From Phoronis australis (lineage: Eukaryota > Phoronida > Phoronidae), in assembly GCA_002633005.1 (NCBI GenBank), contig NMRA01000038.1, positions 891,329-955,328 on the forward strand: DNA of 64,000 bases. Direction: 5' to 3'. The notes under the pieces were generated by a model. It saw only the letters and a list, made by a program, of their open reading frames with translations, searched no databases and was not told the DNA's origin. Positions 47,601-59,600 of the stretch are shown here, piece after piece (position 1 is the stretch's first letter; each line of letters starts with the position of its first letter). The position numbers and the translations under genes are program-made.

Positions 47601-50600
47601 TGAACGTTAACACTAAGGCAGCCATATTGTGGCATGAATGTTAACACTTAGGCAGCCGTTTTGTTTGCTTCCCAGACAGTTGAGAACATAAAAACATGCG
47701 GAGATGTTTTGTTTTGCGATACCTGGTGTGACTGGGCCAGATGTATTTAAGGTGGAGAGTCATCACGAAATGTTCGTTAATCAGGATGAGGGGGTTGCGA
47801 AGTGAATGCTATTTCATTGTTACTGGTATTTTTTTGTTGCTCCTTTTTATCGCTGCGCTATGTCAGCGTTATCAGTATTTCAGTAGTTCTGTCTTTATCA
47901 TTCCAGATGACAAGCGTTCATGTAAAAAGCATCAATCTGATGTTGCTGAAGTCGGTTGCTGCCGAGTGCCTTATTCATTGTCAGGTTCAGGATTTTCAGT
48001 GGGAGTGTTCCGCTGAAGGTGACAGCCTTGAGGCTTGCATCCGTACAAGTTCAGTTGCAGGAAAAATCATTCAGGAGGTCGAGCAGGTAATAAGATCTGT
48101 TTGTCAAAACGTATGATATGGTCTGGTTGCAACGGCATTAATCACTGTTGAAAACACGGAATTAGCTGAATTTTGAAATAGCCCCGCCGTATTGAAATTC
48201 ACTCTCCCGCCAGACAGCGATCAGGTCTTTGGTGGGCAGGCGTTCAACACCACCTACAGATTCTATGTAATGCGGATGGGAAGTTTCAGCCTACTGGTAT
48301 AAACAGCGTTTTAACACCTTTCCTGCGATCATAATGCCAGCAGATTGCCACTAATGTGTGATGGGATGTACTAATTCCTTACAGAAGAAGCAAACCTCTT
48401 GAAATATCCATGCATGAACAAGAACATCATGTTCCATGCATTTCCCAGTGCAAAGAAGAATCCGCACCAAAGCTAGTGCCTGCGACTAATGAAGCAGTAT
48501 CATAAGTCCCCTATTTGAATCTGTGTTTCTGTGAATTTTGTTGGTAAGAACAATGACATACTGTGTGATGCTTCCACTTGTGATGACTGGGACAACGACG
48601 ATGACTGAGACGATGATGATGATTAACCCCATAAGTGTGAGTTATCGAACTGGTGAGGGTAGGAAGCTCTAAGCTAGAGCTGTAAGGAGGCAGTGTGGCC
48701 TAGTGTGATAGGTGCTCGCTTTCTTTACTCGAGGTCGTGGGTTCGAGTCCCACTGTGTCACACTCCAAATCCTTGAGTCCGGTTTCTAGCTCCTAAGCTC
48801 GGTTTTAATTATGTATTAATAAAACATGGTTCCGGGTGATCAGTGCAATGGGCCCACACTGCACACACCTGGTACAACGAGTATCAGACCGCCTGCAATT
48901 ATTTTTTAAAATGGATGTTATTTTCTTACATTTTAGGAAGGTTTGGTTCAACCCCAGCTCGCTCATTGGTCATCAGGCTTCCAGGTGTTGTTACTAGTGA
49001 ACACCCTCAAATTGGAGCCTCAGGTATGCCGAAACAGTTGACTGCGTGAAATTTTGGTGCACTAAAGTGACTCAGTCATGAGAGCCAATTTACGGCAAAT
49101 GGGTATAAAATCAAAATCATAATCTGGCAACGTCCTGCTTGCAGAAAATGTATTCTTTCACCAGGTTTAATTCTGGTTCTGTAGATATTTTGCTAAAAGA
49201 CTTGTATTTATATGGCTGCGGGTTATCACTTAACAAGTGTTATTCTGTTTTTCTGGTCATTTAGATCAGTGTTTTTTCAGTAGCAAAAAATCTGAAATAC
49301 GTATGTGAATGAAATTCAGTCAAGGCTGTCGTAATGATGTCTCGGTTCTTTATTTTCATTGGTCAATGGTTCTTACACGCAAGTAGTTATGGTTTCGTTA
49401 TATATTCTGCATCAGTTGTAGTGCTGAAGTGATTCTATGACTTGTCACCGACATCGTCGCTAAAGAAAAACCTCTAATTAAAATCCATTCCAAGACAGTA
49501 ATATAGACTCAATGAACTCACTGACAGTAATAGGTCTCAATGAATAAAGAATTTCTATTTCCTTGCAAACCAAGAAATCACTTCTTTTGATAAAAGAACT
49601 AGTTTAGATCACTTTTATGGCTGTAAGTGGTTTTCAATTGAGAGTTTGCTTCTTAGGCAGAACACTGGTTTTATAGTGATCAAACTGATGCATTGTGGAT
49701 CAGAAACCTATTCACTTAAGGATTAAATGTTTCAAAATCTACACAAAATGAATTTTTTGTTTTTCAGTTATTCAAAGTCTCTCTTCGTGCTCCGCGAGTG
49801 TTAGTTACAGAGGGTCTGATACAGAGGTTACAGGCAGCGAGACAGGACGCACCAATGGGCAAGTTCAGCAAATTTAAAATTGCATTTTACTGTTGCAGTG
49901 TGCATTTAGTTCAGGGGCACTACGATTGACCGTGTATTCATCAATATACTAAGGCCCCTTTTTATTAGTGAAAAAACAGCTGTAGACTTTCTTTTGGCCA
50001 AATAAACCTATGCAGGTTTACACTTTTAAATTCACATGGAAAATGCCTCAAAGATGACCGCAAATTTCGCCTTTAATGTTGTGAAGTGTTCTTGTCGTGA
50101 ATTAATTTAGTTTAGGATATGCTGTAGTGGAGAAGTGAAGTTTTTTATTTTGTGCATATTCTCAGAAAAAAAGTAAGTTTTTAAGAAGATTTTACGTTTA
50201 TTTTTTGTTCACATGGTCTATATGATACAGTTATCACCACAAAATGTTTGGTAAAATTTTCAGTGTTTGTAGCAATGTTGTAAGTCTTGGAAATAGCAGT
50301 TTTAGCAATTCCTTTTGTCTCAAATTGACAAATTTTTACCTTATTTAGAAGTGAGCTTAATATTTAAGCGAGATCAGTCTGGTTATCTGTACTATTTTAC
50401 AATTGTTTTGAAAGCAGGGATTTTCACTTTATATATGTTTCATAATTGGTTTGTCCGAAATTAGAAACGTAATGTTCTGTGATGTCATTTCAGACCCAAC
50501 AAGATGCCACCAGAATGTCTCTGCGCACAGCCAATCGGTCTCACCTTTGATGTCTTTTCTGCAATACATTCCTAGAGTAATAGACTTGACCATAGAGGGA

Positions 50601-53600
50601 AGCACTGTAAAGTTCTCAAGAGAAACAGCCCAACGGTTAGTCATAAGCAAATGTCCTGTTCGTCTAAACCTATGTGAATTAGCATCCTCCAAAACTTTTT
50701 GTTTAATTTTCGCTATTCAGTTACTTGGTCATTTACTGTATTTACTACTGAACAGTTACTCCCAAACACGCACATAAACACACACAAACACTCACACACA
50801 TGCACGCACACACTCACACACATGCACGCACACACTCACACACATGCACGCACACACACACACATGCACATTCGTTGTTACACAGTAAGCTATGGTTAGC
50901 CTCATACATTCATTTACTCTCTGTCCACTCTCATATATTGATGCTTTCAGCTCCTGCTGAAGCCGTAAACATGGAAAACAAGAAATACGGCTTGCATGCA
51001 TGGAAAAGGGTAAAAACCCTTCTAATATTTCCTAGCAAATATATTGATAAATAGAAGACATTTTTGGTTGATATCACATGCTTAGTGCTCGCCGTAATCT
51101 TGGATATTTTACACGTTTTGTTTTTCATCAGGGATTTAACTGTAGCTGTTGGACTTGTGAGTGCTACTGCTAAACACAGTCGACATGAACCTGGTATGGT
51201 GACCTGTGGTGACCTGGCTGTAAAAATAGAGGGTAGGTTCTAGTCATTATGTGGTTATCCAAACGAACAAACTTCTGAGTTGTTGCGATAGTCAAATTTT
51301 CAAGGAGCCACCTTATGTTCGTCCTGTGAGAAAATGACTACACCAATTTCGCACAAAAATAATTGTCAAAATTGTACTTTTCAAAATTTCAAGAGCTAGC
51401 ACTGTTCTGACTGTCCATCATTTTTAGAAATCTTGATTAATGGTAGCTGTAGAACAGAATTTGAACATAGTAAAGCATTAATTTGATGCTACTAATCTTT
51501 CATTTTATAAAATTGGAAAATACAATTTCACTTGGCCACCATATTGTTTCATAATTAGTGAGATTTTAGCGTACCTGTCAACCTGGCTTTTAAGACCTGC
51601 TTTAACAAGGGGGTAGCTCTCATTGGCTAACCTGCTTGCCTCAGCAGTGCTGCCCCCTACAAGGAGTTGGTTGTCAAATTGTCAATGTTTTGAAGTGTTA
51701 AAATTAATTTGTATTTAAGCCCTTGGGATGCAGCGATTGAATTAGCTCTGCATTGCGAATATCATAATAGCAACTTGTATGCACCTGAAATGCTGGTTCA
51801 AGTTCAGAAATGATTGCATCCACTTAAAGTGCTCTTTAGTGATGAATTTCGTGGACATCCACACCTCTTACCTTTTTGTTACCATTCTAGATTTCCAAGG
51901 TAGTTCGCCACAGAGCAAACTAGGAAGTCTGTCCAATCTCCACGCATCAGTGAAGGTATTGTGACTTTTAGTAAAACATGTACTATCTTACAGTGTTCAA
52001 AGAGGCAGTGTTTGACAACATACATTTATTTGTAAATTTGGGCTCAGCTGCATAAAAGTGATAAGCCGGCTTAGCAACAATGACGTCACATTATCGTGCG
52101 TGAGGTTGATATTTTTGAACAATGCATATGATCAAATTTATCCAGTGAATAAGTTTTGACGTTTTGTGCAACCCAGCCCTGATGTACACCACCTGATACA
52201 ACTAGGAACTTAAAAAGTTTTATTTAGTTAAGAGTGTTGTCCTTTCGGGCAGGGTCTGAGCTTTAATGTCCGCAGGTTCGGGTGCCTTTAGTGCTGGTCT
52301 TTAGAAGGGAGACTATCGAAATATATCTACTCATCACCTAAGAAAAAAATTGTGATCTTAGTCAACACACAAAGTATGTATCAAATCTCTCTGTACCATA
52401 ATTGACCTATCGCCAGGACTTTGAGTGACAGCTTAAGTGACCAATCAGAATGCAGCATTCTTAACACACCTTTGTTTCCAAGCCGCCTTTTTACCCGACA
52501 AACAACACGTTGCCGATTAAAACTTATTGTTTGTTTGTGGACATTTTGCAAGGGGGCTGAGCTTGTGATAGGTCAATTGAAAAAGAGTTTAGCACGTCCA
52601 TGGGACTGGGAACTTACCAGTAGGTTGTACTTTTGGCTTGGTTTTGAGACATTGACAATTAGAAATGGAATGTAAACAGGCTAGTATTATTCTGGGGAGT
52701 TGGCCAACCCTTCCAAGATTAAGTGGCTTTGTAGGAATTGCTGATGTCTCAATTGATTTTGGTGGTGGAAACTAATTACAACCAAAGGAAGGAAAATTCA
52801 GACCAGTTTTCCAAAGTTAGTTAGCTTCTTTCAAGGTTTCTATTTTTGGGGGATTGGGCCCCAAGGAAATACCCTTTTAATGTTGCCTTTACTATTGAAG
52901 ACATGTTACTGCATGTCTCAGCTGAAAGTCTGATAGGGTTTTTCTCTTGCAGATAATGACCGACACTGTGGATGCATATTGTAAGCTCGTCTCCCCACAT
53001 CTGTGCTATTTCCATGAGGAAGTGCAATACTGGCACACTGCCATCACAAAGTTGAAGGTCAGAAGAAAAATAGGTCAAGGGCATCAAGTGCAATCTCCAA
53101 ACAGGTTTGTATGCTTGTCTTATCTTGGAATACAATGTATTCATTGTTAGAAGACAAAGAGTGGGACAAATAAAATATACCTTTCCTTGTTGCTCCTCCT
53201 GTGGTACTCATTGGTGGATCCGTTCACACCTTTAAAAACAAATGTGAGGATCATTGCTAATAAAATATGGATTTCGTTACCTGGCTTGTTAATTACTATA
53301 ATCAAGAATCCCATTTGCCACTCGCCAATCATTATTTGCAATTTGTGTTAAAATGCCTTAATTACAATCCCCTGGGGTTGGTATGAATTCATACCAGGCT
53401 AACGACATGTTGTCATCAGTCTGACAGTTTGATCATCATTCATAGAAAACATCCGTTGATTGCTCAGTGATTACAAATCAGATAAATTATCATGATGGTG
53501 TTATATAGCAGTGTATATTGGTGTTATATAGCAGTGTATATTGGTGTTATATAGCAGTGTATATTGGTGTTATATAGCAGTGTATATTGGTGTTATATAG

Positions 53601-56600
53601 CAGTGTATATTGGTGTTATATAGCAGTGTATATTGGTGTTACATAGCAGTGTATATTGGTGTTACATAGCAGTGTATGTTGGTGTTATACAGCAGTGTAT
53701 ATTGGTGTTATATAGCAGTGTATATTGGTGTTATATAGCAGTGTATATTGGTGTTATATAGCAGTGTATATTGGTGTTATATAGCAGTGTATGTTGGGGT
53801 TATATAGCAGTGGAGTCAACCATTCCATCCTGAATATCAGTAGAATTATTTCTACACCTTGCACGTGGTTTGAATGTTACCTCCAGAAGGGGTACCCTAA
53901 ACTGGTTATCCAGGGAACACAAAACTTTTTCACAATCCGACCTTGTGTTTGTTCTTATCATACCACTCGTATGACTTCATAGAAATAGTTGATATTAATT
54001 CATATGAACCAATCTTTTACCATGAACCAAAATTGCCTGTGTATAGTAGGACTGATCATATGTTGTAAAATATCCATTTCATTGTACCAAATTTTGTTAA
54101 CATATCGTATGGTACTTACCATGTCCAGATATGATTAACCATTGCGTAGATTATACTATTAAAATTTTTGTTTTACTGTAGGTTTTTAATGTACATATTT
54201 GTGCTTTAATAATCAAATTTTGTTAAGTTTTCTTCCCGTTTCTTCATCGTGGCTCCGTTGCCTACAGGTCCTTACTGAGTTCAGTTCTGACTAAGAAGAG
54301 AGTGACTGCATCGGCCATTTTGACAGATGTGTGTGCATCTGTTGCTACGGCAACGCATGCAGGATTTTCAGCTGGGTTGACTCATGCAAAGTTTACAGTG
54401 CGCCATACTCCCGAATCAAGTGGTACAGTAACCGTTGTATCTTGTTTGGCTAGGTTAACACTAATTCATTTAAACGCTTATGACCATTCTACTTACTTTA
54501 TAAAACAAAACTTTCCGACGTTGTGAAGCTGCCTTGCTCCTTCTAGTGAACGTTGATGACTGAACACTGGCGGAGGTTGACAGAATTTTTGCGGGAAGCA
54601 GACAGTCATCAATCCCCAGGAAAAGGAGCCAGGCTGCTCCGCAACGTCAGGAAGTTTGTTTTATATTAATTTCAATAGTCATGGGGTTATAATTTTTTTA
54701 ATCTATTTGTTCACTTGGATGAATAACGATATCCATCACTTACTCCCAAACTTTCCGTTCTGAACAAACACCTGTTTGTTGCATGCCTATCTCTCATTTA
54801 TACACCTTATTCATGCAGTCGCCATTTTAAAAGTGAGCCTCTTTAAGTTTTAAAAGCAATGCATTCCGCGCTTATTAACAGTGCAAAGCGCAATTTTTTC
54901 GCATGCCTCATTAATATTTATGTCTCAAATGCATTGTTTTTTAAACCAAGAGGTTCACTTTTAAAATGGCGACTGCATGAATTAGGTGTAAATGGTCAAG
55001 GTTTTTAGTTCCTTTCGTATGCCATTGTCCCAATTTGTTAATGCCTCTCTGCAGATTTACTTCTCTGTACTTGAGGCCCACATTATATAAAGATAACAAA
55101 ATACTTTTTCAGAAACTCACAGCGCTGTTCTGTTTGAGGGAGCTCACTGCCGTCTGGCCGCTGAACAACGCAATGATGTCACGCTTTCCCACAATTCTCA
55201 TGCATGGGACACTGTGTTGTTTCTAAACAGGGTGGATGCAGACGTATGTATTCATATAGTGGTTTTGTATCCCAAGACGCTTTGTCTCATTATACAGAGA
55301 TTTTTGATGAATACTTTGACTCCATGGTTGCTTAGAAGATGTAGAGCTGTGTGGAACCTGTGACATTGAAATAGTTTAGTCTTTTTCCATAAGAAAATCC
55401 TAAGTTTCTCAGTCTTCTAGGTGTTTTGAATGGGTGATGTTCTTGAGATTTCATTATAAGGGGCCTGTGCTAAAGTTATAGAGATATGAACTGCAAAGAG
55501 TCAAAGTTTTCATATGGTTAGATAAGTTTAGAAAATTATTAAAATTCTTTGAAAAATTGAACACTTCAGTTTTTGGTTTTGTTTAGTTTTCTTCCGTCAG
55601 TTATGTTCATTAATCACATTTTCTGAATTGTTGCACTGCTAAATTTAATATTAAAACTTTTCTTACAACCTGCTTCTCGTAAAAGAATATAATCGGTTCA
55701 TTTTCAGTTCATCAAAAATGGTCGCCAGTACCAAGTAGAAACCACAGTCAGTTGTTTGCAGTTGGAGTGGTCAACGGCCATAGCCACAGGACTGGTTCAG
55801 TTACTGACTGCAGTTAACAAGTCCATGGGTCACAATAAGAGTCATTTAGCTGCTACCGAATTGGAAAGTCCAGCTGAGAATATGGATTCTAGTGTACAGG
55901 ATGCCATTTTGATGGGAAATCACCCAGGTGACAATTTTTAAATAAGTTCTCCAGGTGACATTTTTCAATCAGTAACATCTGGGTTATGTATAACGTTATA
56001 CACTTGGTGACCTATTTGTTCTCTATTTTCTCAAAAAAAGTTTATTATTGTAAACATTTCGGATATTGGAAAACTGTTGGGAAATTTGTTACCTTGTCCA
56101 TGATTTTTAAATGAATGGAAGCAGTTGGCCATTGAGTTTACATGTTTATTTAATTTTTTATTTATTTAGACTTCTTTATAAGACTGGGTGACCACTAATA
56201 AAAATGTTATCGTCATCTCAAAATATATAAAGTAACTAAGAACTATGAACACGTAAAAACTTTTTTTGAAATTAGGAGATGAAGTGAATCATTTCATGTC
56301 ATTCACAGCATTCCTGTGGTCATGTGACCATGTGTTTTTGGTAAAAATATTGTTTTTGAAAGGTACATTGATAGGGAAAAGTCCTTTCACCTGTATTCAC
56401 CAAACTTTCTGTCTGGGATTTTACATAACTTGAACGGATTTTTTTAATTGCAAAAATATGTTCAGTGTTTCAGTATTTAATAAAACAAAAAATAATGAAA
56501 GCTCCAATACAAAATCACAGTTTTGACATAAAAGATTAAGAGTAAATTCAAACACATTTAAAATTGAACTCTTTTTCTTCATCTGGTGTTCCAAAACTTT

Positions 56601-59600
56601 AAGTCGCAATCGCAGAAAAATTTTCTATCAACAGTTGAACACTCATTGTTTTTGCAAACACTTTTAAGTCTGGTCACCACGCCATTTGTTGGCCACATCA
56701 CGTGAAAAGATTTCTGCCCCTGTGGAGAAGGTCCCAGATTCGAGTCCCGGTCGGAGGCAGAAATCTTTTCAATCATATTTTCATTAGGTCACGTGATGTG
56801 TCCAACAGATGGCGTGCTAACCAAACTTAAAAATGCTCGCGATATATTACCATGGTGTATTGAGATTTACACATTTTGTATTTGATTTATGTTCCAAATT
56901 ACGCTTGGCAGTTATGGCAGTCACTGTAATGTATTCAAGTTTCCTTCTTTAATTTAATTTTTCAAAATAATGAAACATTCGTTAAAGTGGTGAGAAGTAT
57001 TTTATGCTGAAGCTTGAAATGTCGATCACATGATTCATTGTAGATAGATGGAAATTTAGGTCAGCGGGTCACCTTCAAATGGTTCACTGACACCATTGAG
57101 TTTATTGGATAATAAATTACATGAAACCACATAAAAATTTCGAAGACAGTTGTGTGACAAAGTATTAGAGCTTGGGTGGGATTTACACCAAATTTATGAA
57201 GTTTTGATGAACTCATGGTGGATTTCTAGTCCAGGCAATCTCGCGTTGGTAGGTGAATTTCAATAACGGCTATTCGGCCACCTGAGGAGTTTGGCTTCGA
57301 CTGAGCAGCCAGCACTCGAGGTGTTCATGCTATCGGCATACACGCGAGATTCATCTTGTATTTCCACGAAACATTTCCTATGCAGTCTGACTTTTACACA
57401 ACATAACAATAAATAAAACTGAACTGTGAAACAAGTAGACAGCTGACATACTCAACAAAGTGCCTGGGTTGACAGACAACTGTGCTGTACATTGTGGGAA
57501 AACTTTGGTGAGATATTTGTTGCATGGAAACAAACCAATTCGGTTATAACAGCTTTTCACATACTTAGTGACATTTTTCACTGGAACACAAATATTTGTA
57601 TGGAATTAAATTTATTTGAAGTCTTCAAACTTTTTGCTGCACGCACAGCTTATATCGTTAATGTAGTGCTTTTGTGAAGTAGGGTTACACACAACTTAAA
57701 AAACTTGTGACCAACAACAGGAACACATTTATCAGGAAATCTTCATTTAAAGGTTTAACTAGAAAAATTTCACACTTATCGAATTTCGGTGTCTGACATG
57801 ATAGTCAGTTTTAAATTTATTTCTCTTAATAGTTTTCTTCTGTACGTGTGATTGGATTTTGTCAGTGTACTTGACATTTGGCTTATCTAAATAGCACTTT
57901 CCAATTCAAAGAAGTTTTTGAAGATTTAATGTCAGGGCTGCTCAACATTTACTGTCTGACTGGTTATCATTTCAGACTAATCTTCAACTCGCCTTGTACG
58001 AACCCACGATTATCTTGTCCAAAAACTTCGAATGAACCACTCTATGTCATCAGTGTATTATGGGAACAAGATTGCAAACACCAAACATTTAGACCAATTA
58101 TTGTTAAAATATTACGTGTCTCTGTTAAGCAGAATATTTTACAAGAACTATTCATGTTTTATCCATGGCAGGCAATTACTTGAAAATTAAACTTATCTGT
58201 GCCGTTTTTTTCTTTATGTTAAAAGATAACCTTTTTCCAGGATGCAACAAATCTTCTGAATCTCAATTTTCTTGGAAAGATGTGAACGTCTTAGCCAAGT
58301 GTAATGGTGTAAATGTTTTCTTGTGCTGTGGATATAGGGGTAAGTTGCATCAGTTGATTTGAGAATAAGATATTTATAAAGTTTTCTAGCATCGGTTTTA
58401 ATTACATAGTTGGTGTTTACATTTTACGGTACCTGTACATGTACAAGCTTGGATAACAAGTTCCACAAGAACGCCACCAAATTCTGTAGAGGTAGCAGAA
58501 AAGTCACCCATCACTCACTAGATGGCACTAAAAATGTGACCTGAGCAGATGGCTACAGACGAAAACAGTGGAAGATGTAAACCGCATTCTTGCAAAACTG
58601 TCCCGTTTCTGCTTGCTGGGTTATGTGAACTTTATCTTCGCATCGTTATTGTCAGTTTCCTTTTAATACTGCCTAAATTCAATGTTAATTTGATGTTGCT
58701 AATTAAAGTACTTTCAAACCCCATTCTGTCAAAGAAAACTCTCAATTTAGGCCCCCTAGTGCTGTAAAACAGATCTCTTGGTTCCTTACTGGGATGAGAA
58801 ATGGTTTCTGGGCTTGAAATGAAGTGTTAGCTCGTCATTAGATGAGACCATGCTCTGTGCACACAATGACCCGCTGTGACAAGCCAACTTGTAGCACCTA
58901 GTCTCTATCATTGACAAACTCCCATTTTTTTTCCAAAACATAAAGTCTCCTCTAATTTTGCTAAGGAACAAATCGAGGCAAATTTCATCTAAATCAAAAG
59001 TTAGTTTTTGTGGCGAAAGACTGGTTTACAACTGCTTTGAAATACTATTCAATGTTGACTGATAGTGTTTCAGTATTGATTTAACATTTGTGTGTAGGTT
59101 GCCCTGGTCAGTTCATTCTAGTGTCTCATAGTGGACAGTCATATGTGACAAATGTGCCAGACGGTGAGCTTGAAACAATTTTGAATGTTTGGTAAATACG
59201 CATTGTATTCTATTCCCGCAGTCGGTGCCATGCTACGGATTAACTCAGCTGGTCTGGTGTCTAGGCATGGCAAGGTGTCCTTTGATACTCAGGGTGTAAA
59301 GTGCGTTCATTTGCCGAAGTTGAACAAGGTAAGCGAGTAGTCAGCGAGGTTCTCCCATACCAGAAGTTGGTTCACACAAAGATAATTGCTGAAAGTGGTT
59401 GTTTTTCCATTTTTCAAAAACTGATTTCTTTGCTACAAATACTGGACACTTTACCAAATGTTGTATTATGACGTCTATACACTACAAACTATGGTTACTA
59501 AGTATTATTAATCTTAACCATTGTGGAGAAATTTGACATAATAAAATTTTACTTGTCGGCTATATTGTGTGCTGAATAATCGTAGACATGTGCCGTCTAC

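Noticed and set aside
47155-47664. CRISPR-like array
   Set aside because: The units are contiguous with no unique spacers; this is an ordinary minisatellite, as are the other arrays in the window.
48690-48765. Functional tRNA gene
   Set aside because: The B box is good, but the cloverleaf is imperfect and the sequence continues into a shared SINE body, so it is a tRNA-derived SINE.
50699-51054. His/Thr-rich and Cys/Val-rich frames on both strands
   Set aside because: They are produced by the CA-rich microsatellite.
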